From Bombus terrestris (taxonomy: Eukaryota > Arthropoda > Insecta > Hymenoptera > Apidae): a stretch of DNA of 64,000 nt. The translations under genes and the position numbers were made by a program. The notes under the pieces were generated by a model. That model was not told the DNA's origin. It saw only the letters and a list, made by a program, of their open reading frames with translations, and did no database searches. The stretch lies in the NCBI RefSeq assembly GCF_910591885.1, contig NC_063269.1:4340001-4404000 (forward strand), in the 5' to 3' direction. Below are positions 46,300 to 58,279 of this stretch, piece by piece; position 1 is the stretch's first letter, and each line of letters starts with the position of its first letter.

Positions 46300-47225
46300 T
46301 ACAGGTAAGATCAACTATTTTAATGGGTTTTGTTTCGCAAAAGCGAAGCGGAGAAATATATCGTTTGTTGCTGGGAAAATGGATCTCTAGCTTCGAGCGC
46401 TGGCTGTTTAGTTCCGAGCGAATCGCGTGGCGTTCTCGCGCGAGCTCGCGCGTTACCGAATTACCGTCGTCGAGACGAAGCGTCGTCGTTACGAGCGTTT
46501 CTCTCGAGAACAGCACGCGCAATTTCCCTCTCCCTCTCCCTCGGCCCGCTAAATCGGTCGCTTGGGACGATCTTCGATCTTGGCGATGAAACGAGCTACG
46601 CCGCGCCGCGACGTTGACGACGTTCGAGAGCGGGACGGTTCGCGAGAATCGTCGGGCCGGATGGGTCGGCGACGAGGATCCAAATAAAACATCGCGTTCT
46701 AAAGCAAAACGTTTCACGGCGACCCAGGGTATAACCACGTTTATCGGCAGCCTCTACGTCGGAAAGGAGATACAGTACGTACGTTAGTACGTGCGTAAAG
46801 CGCAGCCGTAGAGCGGCGCGAGAAACCGACTTTACGAGGGTCACACGTTCTCTCGGTTTAACTCGACGACTTCTGCAGCTTTTAAAATTCTCGGAAGCTT
46901 GGACACGGCGTTACGGCGTCTCTTGGAAATTGGCTACGTTGGCGCGGAGCTAAGCTTGCGAGACGGAAATGCGACGACTCGGCGATTATTCGCAATTTCC
47001 GCGAATTCGTTCGACGGAAGGCGATACAAACCCAGCGAAACTACGAGAGTCCTACGTTTTCAATTAAGTGGAAAGCGTAGAATACGGTCGGCCTGTTAAA
47101 AAATTCGCCAAACCCTGTGCGAGCGGTTTCGCGTTCAAGTAACGTTACAGCGGAAAAACGGAGACTTTCTAATTGTGCAATTACTTTAACAAATTAAAAA
47201 TGACTACCAAATTGACAGAATCTTA
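46300..47225. other. No recognised feature
   Basis: CpG-rich sequence without a supported gene or repeat. Confidence 0.45.
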
Positions 47226-47229
47226 CTTT

Positions 47230-47918
47230 GTAGCTGTTTTATTTAACGTTTTGGTTAATGACACCGGCTCGATACTCGACGCTTACTCGCTTCTCTTACG
47301 CGTTCACGATTCAAAGATCTTTTTTTAGAATGAACACCCGTGCCGATCAATTATCGTTACGACAAGATCTTGATCGATCGGCACAGCGGAGCATACGTAA
47401 TCGCCCGTACTTGGATATCTCTGAATGCAAAGTTATTTGTCCCTCTCGTACAAGATATCACGTAACGTTTAGCTACAGTGTCTGTCGTATCAACTTAACG
47501 TCTACTCGAACAATTTGTGACCTAGATATCTATTCTGACTGCCAACCTCTCTTCCGATTATCACATTCCAGTTATTACACACGAGCAACTCGAGACTCTC
47601 GTATTTAGAATATCAAAATTTTTCTAATACACTAATAACTAACAATTCGCGTACGATGTGCTGTTCCTTTTTCCGACCTCATCTGGAATTTGGCTCGCAA
47701 CCAGTAAGTTCGCCTTCCTATTATTCGCTCAGCACACGATCGAAAGAGTATACATCATCGTCGTTTCCTTCGATCGGCGTCTTCTCGCGCAAACTCTCCC
47801 ATGCAAGCTACATCTCGTGTTTTTTCGACCGTTTGCGAGGAAGCGCGTCAACGGGGGTCGTAAATTCCCGTTACGATTAGACAATCGACGCCACGAACCG
47901 ATCGATCCCCTGTTTCGA
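47230..47918 (+). mobile_element. LINE fragment including degraded RT catalytic box
   Basis: LFNVLVNDTGSILDAYSLLL precedes RVHDSKIF where FADDLKIF is expected (about 47293-47316), so the catalytic aspartates are damaged. Then NTRADQLSLRQDLDR, SECKVICPSRTR and a later CSFFRPHLEFGSQ. The same stretch is present, also decayed, at 62890-63270. Truncated on the right by a TTAA element. Confidence 0.8.
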
Positions 47919-48328
47919 TTTACTCATTTGCATCCAAGCGCGGATTAATCCTCGCGCTGCGAATGCTTTTTATTTTAGTCGCTAAGTATTCTTCAGATGT
48001 GAGAGATCACGTTTGACCCGTTTGTCAGCATCTTGCCTATATCAGTTTGTTGTATTGACGATTTTAAAGAATTCCACAAGAATCGATATGATTTAATTTC
48101 TTATTTCTTATTCTTTTCTTAAATAAATTTGTTCTTTTTTCCTCTGTTATAAAGAATGTAAAATGCGATGTTCGCGAAGTACATTGTATACCAATCGTCT
48201 TGAACGGTAAATTTTCGATAAACTTCATGAAAAATTCGGATGTCATTTACTGCACCTGCGTCATAGGGACCAGTCGTCAGTTGAACGCCGCTGATGACTT
48301 CAACTGTCCTCTTAAGCAAATGGGATAA
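47919..48328. mobile_element. piggyBac-like element, family 2, copy 2
   Basis: About 410 bp, clearly homologous and in the same orientation to 37453-37847 (shared gcgcggattaatcc, gtcgctaagtattcttcaga, ggatgtcatttactgcacct). Both TTAA sites are eroded to TTTA and TTAT. On the minus strand it keeps one open frame, GAVNDIRIFHEVYRKFTVQ then WYTMYFANIAFYILYNRGKK, similar to piggyBac C-termini. It has about 35 bp more than copy 1. Confidence 0.75.
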
Positions 48329-48519
48329 GATAATAGAGGTAGTTTAATGAGTATAATAATTGATTAACAGTTATCATATTTCCAACAACTTTGTATAAAA
48401 GATAGTCACGCTGGTGCATAAGGTATAAGTTTGTAGAGGTTTGTAGAGGATTGGTAGTTAGAATAACGAGAACTTGCTGTTGCCTGTCAAACATACTTAA
48501 AATAATCAAATAAATAAGT

Positions 48520-48796
48520 ATAAATAATGTCGTTGAGACGCTCGTACAAACGTATTCGCTAAGACAGCGTATAATCGCTAACTATCGTCGATAACTATAC
48601 TCTTTTCGATTGCGTTCGTTTATTTATACTGGTCGGGAGAGAATCGAAAAATTCGAATTCGTCTTTGTTCGATGGTTGCACGTAGCGGCGTCATTGTTTT
48701 ACCTGCAGTTTATTTATTATCACATTACGTATTTTCTAACTCCGAGGCAAAACAACAACGCGATTTAATTTGTCCTCTAGCTCGTGTGCCGCTACA
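48520..48796 (-). mobile_element. LTR-like repeat, inverted copy of 2543
   Basis: Read from 48796 on the minus strand: TGTAGCGGCACACGAGCTAG, GTTGTTGTTTTGCCTCGGAG, GCCGCTAC, and CGACCAGTATAAATAAACGA (TATA box at 48620-48628). Matches 2543-2745. The far end is uncertain. Confidence 0.55.
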
Positions 48797-49089
48797 AGTT
48801 AAGTAGGCGAATAATTGAAGAATGGAAATTCGGTAAAGAGACGTTGAATGTTCTAAAGACGATGAACCAGAAAAGTCCGACGACGATGTCGCAAAGGAAA
48901 ACTCTTGCCCGGTGATGATCGCCCCACCACTTGTCGCTTGCGGGTGGAATCCCGGGAAACATGGGGAAACCCCAATTTTTATCTGATGGAGCAATAACCA
49001 TAAGAAATCTCTTGACTCGAAGATGCTTCATGCCAAGAGACGGCCTTGACGGTAAATCAAAAAGTCTCGTTTCATGACAGTTCCTTAGC

Positions 49090-49600
49090 ATCCTTGCGGT
49101 CCGTTTAATTCTATGTGCACAGCTGGTGGCCGCCTCGAACGTACAGAGTCACCGGATGTAACATCTCGCAACTACGATCTCGTTCCGTCGAGAATTAACC
49201 TTACGACGTTGGAAAACAGACGACTCTCATTGTCCGATATTTTACTAATTTATGAACTTCTCCATAATCGTATTGATCGATCGGAGCTGTTATCTCTCGC
49301 AAAACTTTACGCTCCGGTTGCAAGTATCAGACGTCGTTCGCTTCTTTCTCATACGTACATGTCGCGTCCTTTACTGGCAGTTTAATCGTATCGATCGCCC
49401 TTGTAAATTGTGCGACAGCTACAGTCGGTCTATCGATTCTTTTCTACGACATCGTGTAGTCATTCGAGGGATCACGCGTATCGACACTCTGAGCCTCTAA
49501 ACGTTATCCCAAAGGATTTTGTATATGCGTAAGTAGGCGAATAAATTACAGGCCTCCGATATTGGCAAATAAATAACAATAATAAAAAGGAAGAAGCGGA
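49090..49600 (+). mobile_element. LINE fragment, C-terminal end and 3' tail
   Basis: TLENRRLSLSDILLIYELLH, then RSELLSLAKLYAPVASIRRR: the 'Le-RRl-lsDi---y-ll----d---lLs---f--P---R' series of LINE ORF2. An A-rich tail (ggcaaataaataacaataataaaa) lies at 49563-49587. Confidence 0.75.
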
Positions 49601-50138
49601 GCGCGCGGTCGGTCGTCGCGACGTATCCCAGACGACTTTGTGGAGCGGGCGCGTCGATATGACGAAAAATTCCAGGCTGCAGGATCGATTGTCCAAACGA
49701 ACCAGTTGCGCGCGGCTCGGTAATCGTTAATGAGAAGTGGGAGGAGAAAAAAAAGGACCTAAAAGAAAAAGGAAGAAGGAACGCGCGGCGGAGCGACGCA
49801 TATAATTCATCGGTACACATCGTCGTCGCTTGGTGCTTTTTTCTCTCGTTGTGAAGCTTCTACGGGAACAAGCAGAGCTGGGTAAAACAGCAGACGCTTT
49901 TGCGTAATCAAGAGTTTGTTCGTGAGATTGCGTGGCTTCCACGGGCGACGCGCGAAACGCTGGTGGACGAAAGTCGATCGAAGGCAGCGATTCCTTTTCG
50001 TTCGTTTCGTTTTACCTTGCGCGTTTGAAATACGGCTTCGGTCACCGTATTATAATAATCAGATCGTTCGCAAATTGAAACGGCGCGCTATAAATTTCTA
50101 GGACTTTCCGCAAATCGCACGAGTCCGCGTGTTTCTTA

Positions 50139-50354
50139 TTAGGTTGTCCGATAAGTTTCTTTCGTTTCATAAGGCGATAATAGATGAACAACAACTTCTG
50201 TTTTATATTATCTTATCGAATTAGGTATGATCCATTTCGTTCTATTTCTATTATTATGTTATGTTTATGCATAATTCGATAAAGTAATATAAAACCAAAA
50301 ACACTGTGTCTATTATTTGCTTATGGAACGAAAGGAACTTTCCGGACAACCCAA
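50139..50354. mobile_element. Mariner-type miniature element (subfamily b)
   Basis: 216 bp, termini TTAGGTTGTCCGATAAGTTT and (from the right) TTGGGTTGTCCGGAAAGTTC, TA duplication at 50137-50138 and 50355-50356. No coding capacity. Closely related to 50888-51089. Confidence 0.9.
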
Positions 50355-50479
50355 TATATAACCGTAAATCGTTAATTTCTGATATAATAAATAATTGTAC
50401 ATTTCTTTAAATAATCCAACGAGTACTCGCTGAAGCAGACGCGAAACTCTGGCGCGACGAGATCCACTCATACACATTG

Positions 50480-50880
50480 AATTACCCCAGTAAATGCAAC
50501 CATGTTACATTTACACTAAGAAAAGGGAAACACCAAATATCCAATCGAATGGCACGCACATAACACAAACGAGGCAAGTTAAACACCTAGGATTCCACTT
50601 AGACACACAACTTACTAAATCAATTATAAACAAAATACGGATAAAGAGAAGACAGATGTACTGGCTACCTAGTCGAAACTCTAAACTCGGCATAGAAAAT
50701 AAACTAAAAATCTACAAAACGATAATAAAACCAACTTGGTCGTACTGAATACCATTATGGGGCACAGCAGCAACGAGCCACATAAATAAACCAGAGTCGC
50801 TACAATCGAACGTACTGAGAACAATAGTTAACGCTCCATGACGTGTCAGACACGAGAATATACGCCAAAACCTAAAAAAA
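50480..50880 (+). mobile_element. Jockey LINE fragment, RT C-terminal region
   Basis: TRQVKHLGFHLDTQLTKS, then RRQMYWLPSRNSKLGIENKL, then YKTIIKPTWSY, stop, IPLWGTAATSHINKPESLQS and VLRTIVNAP. This is the standard Jockey series (vkyLG--lD--LtW...kiR---R-myWl-gr-S-Ls--nKl-lYk-ilKP-WtYGi-lWGtAs-SNi---qrfQsk-LR-i-nAPw). Only one stop and few changes, so relatively young. It lies between two mariner elements. Confidence 0.9.
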
Positions 50881-50887
50881 AAATATA

Positions 50888-51089
50888 TAAGGTTGTCCGA
50901 AAAGTTTCTTTCCTCTCATAAGGCGATAATAAATGAACAACAATTTTTGTTTTATATTATCTTATCGAATTAGGTATGATCCATTTCGTTCTATTTCTAT
51001 TATTATGTTCGTGCATAATTCGATCAACTAATACAAAACAAAAAACATTGTTTGCTTATAAAACGAAAGAAACTTTTCGGACAACCTAA
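50888..51089. mobile_element. Mariner-type miniature element (subfamily b)
   Basis: 202 bp, same orientation as and highly similar to 50139-50354. TA duplication at 50886-50887 and 51090-51091. Terminal repeats TAAGGTTGTCCGAAAAGTTT and (right) TTAGGTTGTCCGAAAAGTTT. Confidence 0.9.
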
Positions 51090-51599
51090 TACTATCGCTG
51101 GGATTACGGAAACGTTGGAACGCGGACGAGGTTATCGACCGTTGGACAGCTTCGCACGATAGCGGATGCACCGTTTGTTTGCAAGATTATTAATCGACCG
51201 ATTAATTCTCTCCATGTTCCACATCATTTGCACTTGTACATTGCCGTGCGTTAAGCTAGAAATTGTTCTCCTTCTGCCCACGACTCGTCGCATGCTCTAC
51301 AGCTCGCATACGCGATGTCTCCATCGTTCGTCCATAAACTCCAATCGCTTTTGCAATGCTGCAGAAATTTTTGTCGCGGTACTCGTTCCACCACTAACTT
51401 TCTTTCTCTTTGCTTTACTCTCCGTTCTTATCGTATCTGTTCTAATCCGTTATACTCGCTATCGCGGCAAAATGTTTCCCGTTTTCCCCTAAGTTATTCG
51501 ATAAATCCGATAGATTTGAGATGGATAGTAGGTGACAGTGCTGCTGCTGTATACGATTTTTCTCTTCATCCGAGTTGCTTTCTTCTCAATTAGGAATTG

Positions 51600-51752
51600 T
51601 GTAAAAAACCGGCATTCGAACCTGGCCTTGAACGTTCGTAACCAACTGCGCTAACCACAGCTCTGCTGTCGTCCGGTCGAGGATAGGGTCTTTGCGTAGC
51701 AAGCCACGGGACGGAACCCGTTGGAAAGTTTGCTGTCGAGTGCCGCTACAGA
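51600..51752 (-). mobile_element. tRNA-derived SINE-like repeat, second copy
   Basis: Minus strand: TGTAGCGGCACTCGACAGCA at the 5' side, then GGACGACAGCAGAGCTGTGG with box A TGGTTAGCGCA (51647-51657) and a box B with one change, GGTTCGAATGC (51612-51622), then GGTTTTTTACAC. Same organisation as the copy at 45450-45900. Confidence 0.65.
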
Positions 51753-51759
51753 TTTAACG

Positions 51760-54700
51760 AACTCTAAATCGCGCGCGATTTTTCCGACGATCTTTCGCGC
51801 CGTTAACCCTTTTCCTTTCTCCTTGTTCCTCCATCGCTCTACCGTCGAAAATGGACTCGCGAAATCGCCTTTTCGGACGAGCGATGCAACGGACGAGAAG
51901 GTGGCAGAAAGAAGCGAGGGGTTTCGTTCGAACGCAGAGAGACGGAGGTGATCGGGCGGAATCGGTGCGGCTGGCAAACAGGACGAGGAGGAAACGTTGG
52001 CCGCAAAGAAGGTGAAATTCGAAGAGGCGTATTCGCCAGGACATCGTGGAAGCATCGAGAAGCCGAGTGACGACGAGGCGAGAGGAGGAAAGCGAGGGTT
52101 CGTAATAAGCGAGCCAGCGTAGATACCGTCGGTCCTTTCAGGCACAGCGAACCGTGCGGGAGCTCGCCTTGCACAAACGAGGATCGCGTAAATGCGACAT
52201 CAAGAGTGACGCGGCGAATAATAACGTCTAGCCTAGTAGAATCTCGTTTCGGTTCGTGGTTGTGGCTGCGGCTGCGGCTGCGAAGCGACCAACCATCCAG
52301 TCGGTCTATAAAACCGCTCGTTATTAATACCGCGTATTAAGGGCGTGCGCGTTCGTCCCTTCGACCATCGTCGCGCACGAAGAAAGGAAAACCGAGAGAA
52401 TAACGACTCCGGCTTTAACGAGTCGTTCGTCTTCTTTCGGGACGACCGTTGCCGCGGCGTAAACGCGTTCTTCGTTCCTCGCGTTCGACGAATCTGCGGG
52501 TGAAGAGGATTAGGTATCGCGTTTCCACGATCGATTAGAAGCTGCGGGTGTTTTCGTTGTCGGCCAAGGCTTCCGGTTTCGCTCGATGGACGTTTCGTGC
52601 GAGGCACGACGATGGTCCGCGAAGGAGGAAGATCGCGAGCCAGTGAAACTCCGATCCTTTTCGAATAGTTGGTTTTCACCGGCGGAGAAGCTTGCTCACC
52701 GGCCCGTGAAACAGACGTAATTAAAACGGATGTAATTAGCGGGGCGGACGGGCCGCCAAGGGTTGAAGTCTGACGCCGGTCGGAGATTTCGCGAACGTAC
52801 GCGCGTGCCGTGACTCGCGGTCTTTTAACCCCTTGAGCGAGGGTAAATTTTCGCGGACTTTCGAGCGCTAGAATTATCGCTGTGCTGCGAGAATAGCCTC
52901 CGCGGAGGCGGCTTCGCGCGGATCCTCGTCCAGAGACACGGTTGCGTTAGATCGCAAAGACCGCTCTCGCCACTTTTTCATCTCTCCTTTCTCCTTTCGT
53001 TTTGCAACGCGTCGTTTCTTTGCAACCGTGCGCTGATGCAACAACAATTACTCGCCGTCTTCCTTTCTCTCTGCGCTCCTCTCCGTGCACCAGCGAGTTT
53101 TCGCGTTTCCGTGTTTTAGCGTCAGCCGGCCGAGAGCTGGGAACCCGTTTCTCTTCGTTTCCCGAAGCCCTTTGGCTGCAACGGCCACTGCGACGACATC
53201 GTCGCGCGATTAACGAGCTACGTAGTCGGCGAGAGAGCGACCCGTCGAAAGTCAAGAAAAGAGAAGAAAAGACGTTCGCGGAGCCGGCCGGAAGCCAGCG
53301 AAGAGCGTTCCGCGACGATGTTCCGGGCTCGTCTTCTCGAATATTCTGCGGCGGTGATTTATCGGTGCCGCGACTCGAAATCGCGCTCTCTCGCTCTCGA
53401 AAAGGGGGAAAAGAGGAAAATTGCGACGAGCGTGTAGAGCGTGGACAGAGCGACTGCAGCGTGTACGTCGAAGGGTAGGAAATTCTTTGTCGGAGCGTGG
53501 CGATTCTCTGCGCGGCCGATCGGTACGAACGGTCATCGGTACGGGAACGTTCGAGAGTCGCACGCGTGTCACGGCTGCGTCGTGGAATAAAAAACGTGCG
53601 TTTCTTCGCGGGATGAAAAGAAAAGAAAAGACCAGAGACACTCGGAATACGTCGCATTTCCGATCGTCGCCGCGCGAGCAGAGATTTCTAGGTCGACGGA
53701 GGCAATGGCAATCTGCTTCTTTCCTCCTTCGTTCGCTGCATCTTCTTGAGACGCGGCTGTTCTCGCGTTGCTCGCGAAATACGTAGTTTCCTTCGCGTTC
53801 GTTCTCGCGCGGTAAGACAACGCGTCGAGTCGAGTCAGGAAGGCGATCCCTTCATCGTCCGAGAGATACGTCTGCCAAATCCCAGCAGCGTCGCGCTCCT
53901 GTAGCTTCCACGATCCGTAAGCGTCGTCGGAGAAGGATCTCGCGCCGGATCGAGTCCTTCCGGCACGATCTTCGACGAGCTACGAAAGCTCGACCGCGGT
54001 GTTTGCTAATTGCAAACGGTGGGAACAAACGCGCGAGCGCCGTCCGTGTTTGCCTATTATAACGTACGTAAATGTCGAGATCTGCGAGTTCCTGCAACGC
54101 GAATCTTGCTAAAATATTTGATCAACGATGTTTCCTTGAGTCTTCTGCGTTTGGCGTACGAGAGACGCAACGGTGCCCGTTGCGCCAGAAACGGCTGGTC
54201 TGCGAAATCTTTCGACGTTTTCCGTGTGGATAGTCGATCTCGCGCAGCGCCGAGTGCTCCGGCAAATATTTTGTTCGATTCGAAACTTTACCTTGGACGG
54301 GGATCGCGTTCAAATCGACGTCTAAATTACTTGCCAGCTACTTTAACCCCCCTCCCCGGTTATTTACCAACGATACGACGAAAAGCAATTTCGCCTTTCC
54401 ATTTCCCGTCTGAGAAACGCGATCCGCGCGTTTTCATCGACGAGAAGGGGAAAGATCGATCGCGCGCCACGATCTTTGTCGTCCAACTGACGACGCTGCG
54501 AGGGGGCGAGAGCCTTTTCCAACAGGACTTCTTCGCGCGAATCCAGCTCCCAGGAACGTGGATCGTTTCCAAGATTCGTGAGATTCCCAGAACGGAGTTT
54601 CCCCTCGTTGGCGGATGTCTGATCGTCGCTATCAACGAGAAGGAAGACGACGACCGGCGTAGCGGTACGCGATTTCGAGAAACTTTCGCGAGATGCGAGC

Positions 54701-55575
54701 GGACGAAGAGGAGCGCGCGTCGCGTCGTCCAAGTCGAATAAGTAAGCACATAAACCGTTTGTTTCCGTGGGTAAATATTCGCCGGTTAGCATTTCGTCGA
54801 TTGCAAATTCTCGAGTGGAATTCTCCGTACGTCGCGCGACGTTATTCTCGTAAATTCGCGGTAAATTCGCTCGGACCCGTTGCACCGAGTCGCATCTGAA
54901 TATCGATGTTCGGACAGCTGCGAGAGATATTTATTCGTTTGTCATAATTAACGCGCATTAGCTGTCTAATGCCGTAGAGAAAACTAAATATACGAGTCAC
55001 AGAAATGCGAAAGTTAAGTTACGAGTACAACGCAACGGTAGAATAAATAAGTAGAGAGATGTTATGACGGTTTTAAGGGGGTTGCGAATATCGCGAGCAT
55101 CTAAAGTTGCCAAGGGAAACAGAGAAGAAATCAACCCGATCGGCTATCGCATTAGCATACGTACATACTCTAGTAATCGGATCGCTATTTTTAATATCGT
55201 TCAGGAAGAATTCAAGATCGTAGCAGCGTGCGAACGTGCGCTGAAATTTCTAAGGTGGAGAGAAGCCGAGGGTAATCGACGAGATTATTTATAACCTCGA
55301 ATGAAAACAGAATATCGACGACCCGTCTCTTATTCCCTAGCGCGATCGTATTCGATTTACGACGGTGGTTCTAAGTCCGTGGTCAACGTGCCAGTTACCG
55401 TCGTATTCTTCGAATAAAAGATATTTCGTATGTGTATTTATTTACAACGAATCTTCTCGTTCCAGAAATCTTGGCGACCAGCATTTCGCGCGTTTTTTAA
55501 TCGGAGAATGTAAAGGGAATTTATTTCAAAGGGAAAATTAACAACGATAACGAGCTGATCTATTTCGAGTTTGGG
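51760..55575. other. No recognised gene
   Basis: Very CpG-rich sequence with several overlapping open frames of 120-243 codons on both strands (for example 52947-53657 minus, 54010-54741 plus). They are dominated by Arg, Ser and Glu and carry no domain pattern, which is what such base composition produces by chance. Confidence 0.5.
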
Positions 55576-55579
55576 ATCG

Positions 55580-55695
55580 TATCGGATCGTCGTAAAGTTT
55601 CTTTCGTTTTATAAGGAAATAATGGATGCACGATATTTTCCGTTTTATATTATTTCATCGAACTACGTATGATCCATTTTGTTTTATCAAAATAA
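55580..55695. mobile_element. Mariner-type element, 5' half only
   Basis: cgtaaagtttctttcgtttt, ataaggaaataatggatg and tatgatccattttgtt align with the left half of 50139-50354. The right half and its terminal repeat are absent; a different coding-like relic follows. Confidence 0.65.
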
Positions 55696-56040
55696 GGATC
55701 ACAGCGTTCGACAGATTAGGTTTAAAAAGACGCGTCTGTAAAAGGAAGACGCTTTTGGGACAAGCTAATTGTGGCCGCGACTCTACATCGAACGACACCA
55801 TCGGACAAAACCAGAAGAACCTTTTGACGCGCTTTGATCGATAGGAAGGAGATTACATACGACACTGGCATATTCCGAATGGAACAAAACCAAAGAACCG
55901 TAAAGGGTTTGCAAGGGTTGTAGAATTTTTCAAATTCCTACCAGGTGCAAATATAAATCCAAGCGACCTGTTCGCTTCGTTAGCCGCGTTGCTAATGCGA
56001 TTAACGTAAGACGGTAAAATCACGTACGTTGTTTACGGAT
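55694..56040 (+). pseudogene. Unidentified coding-like relic
   Basis: One plus-strand frame stays open for about 110 codons with only two stops: ITAFDRLGLKRRVCKRKTLL, GRDSTSNDTIGQNQKNLLTR, then after a TAG RHWHIPNGTKPKNRKGFARV, then FLPGANINPSDLFASLAALL. Residue use is balanced and unlike the Arg/Ser-rich noise around it. I do not recognise the family. It directly follows a half mariner element, so it may be captured host sequence, a processed pseudogene or part of another transposon. Confidence 0.35.
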
Positions 56041-56049
56041 AAAATAACG

Positions 56050-57425
56050 TTTTGTTTCTTTTGGCGGATGCTCGGGGTAATCTTCTCCGCGACGATATTC
56101 CGCGACGATATTCCGTAACGCTCGAGAAGCCAGGTTCATTCCCGAAAAGGTGAATCGCGCTGACTGGATTATTCCGAGTCGGTCGAGTGTACGCGGAGAC
56201 CGGTCCACCGACCGGAAAAAAGTGGCCAGTAGGATAATAATCGCTCAACAGGTTTTCTCTGCGAACCTCGAACCGTGCATACGCTTTTCTCCTTTCGTTT
56301 CGCATAGCCGTCTTTGTCCCGCGTTCTCGTCTTTGCTTCGAATCGATCGCAGCCGTAACGTGGCTGCAATGAAATTCCAATCGCGGCCGAACCGTGGCAA
56401 GTGCGACGTAAGACGAGGCGATAGAACGTAGTAGGCGATAATAAGCCTAAGAGAAACGCGATTTCTTTATCTGTCTACGATCTGTCTATTCTTACGATTT
56501 ACTCGAATCGATCGTCCAATTCGCGTGGATTACAACGGGACTCGTCCATTCAGACTGTGAAAACACGAGGATCGGTGGTCGTTTAAAAAGAAAAACACGA
56601 ACGCGATCGCGTTTTCTAGCGACTGCCGCGAGCCGATATTCCAGGAAATTGGACGCCGGCGGCGAAACGTCTCTCGACGAATTAATTATTACAACGATAT
56701 CTGAAACAAGCGAGGTACGTAATGAACGTAGCCGATTGGTCGACGCTAAAGCGATTTGATCGGGACGCGGACGGATTACGATAAATACGATTAAGCGACG
56801 CAGTCGTGGCGGTTGCTCGATATATCCGATTAATCGGTCGAGATAAAATAAACGTCCGTGGGGTGGGAGGAATTTCCATTCGCGGTGGTCGTTTGCCGTC
56901 GCGTCGCATCCAATCGATCATTGAGAGAAAACGGTGGCAATTGCCGGACCACCGAAACTTACTTCGAAAGGGCGGAATAATTAGCCGGAGTAATTTGAAA
57001 GGGACGATGAAACTGGCGCGTGGCTTGTCGGAAGTTGTAGGACGCGGCGCGATACTTGTACTCGCGAATCCGTTCCAGTTTCACTGGCAAACGCCGTAAA
57101 TTGGTCGCGCGAATGGCTCGAACCGAGACTCGCTATTTGTTTTCGCTTCCGCAAAGGACTTTCGGTTTACTTCCGCCAGGTATTCCACGCCGATGTTTCG
57201 CTAATTTACCTACAAAGCGAACGCGCAACCGGTCGTTCGCGATCACGATTCCTCTCGCGAGCGCCAGCGATATCTGTTATCGTTAGAACTTCCGCGCCGT
57301 TTGCGCTGATTAACCTCGTTACGTCGTCCCCGATATATCAACCCATCTCCGACAAATTCCGCGCTAACGATCAAACATCCAACCTGTCCCGGACACGATT
57401 TTAGGCCGCATGCGCCTATGCGATA
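56050..57425. other. No recognised feature
   Basis: CpG-rich sequence. (AAAT)n-like gataaataaataaacg at 57421-57436. Confidence 0.45.
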
Positions 57426-57469
57426 AATAAATAAACGTTACGTAAACGTCTTAGCCGGTGCCACGAATG

Positions 57470-57690
57470 GTCCGGCAATTCTCGAATTGTTCCACGTTTC
57501 TACATCTTGCAGCGGAGCTTCTTTGCCTTGCAAATTCCTGTTTACTCTTTTCGTACGACGCCGTACCTCTTTCACGGTAAATTTAATACTATTAAACGAA
57601 CGTGTATGTCGGTCAACAAGCTTGATAACAAAGTTGATATTTTTCATGATTCTGTAACGGTCTTGAAGCGAGCCACCTTCAACTTGTTAT
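57470..57690 (+). mobile_element. Probable LINE fragment, C-terminal end
   Basis: SVNKLDNKVDIFHDSVTVLK followed by ATFN resembles the last motif of LINE ORF2 (N----diDiF--S---FKr). Preceded by YSFRTTPYLFHGKF. Short. Confidence 0.5.
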
Positions 57691-57804
57691 TTGTAGCAGT
57701 AGCTGTTCTCAGTTATCTTTATCGATTGTTATTTTCTTTATCTTACTTGTTGTCTTACTTATTTATCTTCTTTCTATCTGCTTCTTACTATGTATTCTTA
57801 GTAT

Positions 57805-57975
57805 TTAACGTATGCCAAACGTTTCCTTTGTTTTATAAAGAAATAATAGACGCGCAACCTTCTTTTCCTTTTATATTATTTCGTCGTATCGCAACGAAAC
57901 GGATCATACGTAATCCGATAAAACGAAAAATCTCGCGCATTATTTCCTTGTAAGAGAAAAGAATTTCGCCTAATA
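57805..57975. mobile_element. Mariner-type element (subfamily b), degraded
   Basis: cgtttcctttgttttataaa, gaaataatagacgcgcaacc and tattatttcgtcg on the left, and attatttccttgtaagagaa plus tttcgcctaatatt on the right, align with the full elements at 50.1 and 58.0 kb; both terminal repeats are heavily mutated. Confidence 0.6.
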
Positions 57976-58047
57976 TTTACGATATTTCTATATTCCAAAC
58001 GACACAGTTCTTTTCTCTCTGTTAACGCTATTCGGGCTTCCAAGTTA

Positions 58048-58239
58048 TCAGGTTGTCCGAAAAGTGTCTTTCTTTCGCAAACGTGTTTTTTGCGACAGTG
58101 CACCTTCGTACAAACGTGAAACGAAATCTCGACGGAAGAAAAATGGATCGTACGTAATTCGGCAAAATAATATAAAACAAAAAGCGTTGTGCGTCTATTA
58201 TTTCCTCATAAAACGAAAGAAACTTTCCGGACAACCTAA
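58048..58239. mobile_element. Mariner-type miniature element (subfamily a)
   Basis: 192 bp, TA duplication at 58046-58047 and 58240-58241. Termini TCAGGTTGTCCGAAAAGTGT and (right) TTAGGTTGTCCGGAAAGTTT. Shares gcaaacgtgttttttgcgac and ggatcgtacgtaattcg with 44548-45063. Confidence 0.9.
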
Positions 58240-58279
58240 TACATCGCCGTCAAACCTTTCGTTCGCCGAGCACATTGCC

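Noticed and set aside
52947..54741. Long open frames of 236 and 243 codons
   Set aside because: Both strands are open over the same region and the products are low-complexity basic sequences. No recognisable motif.
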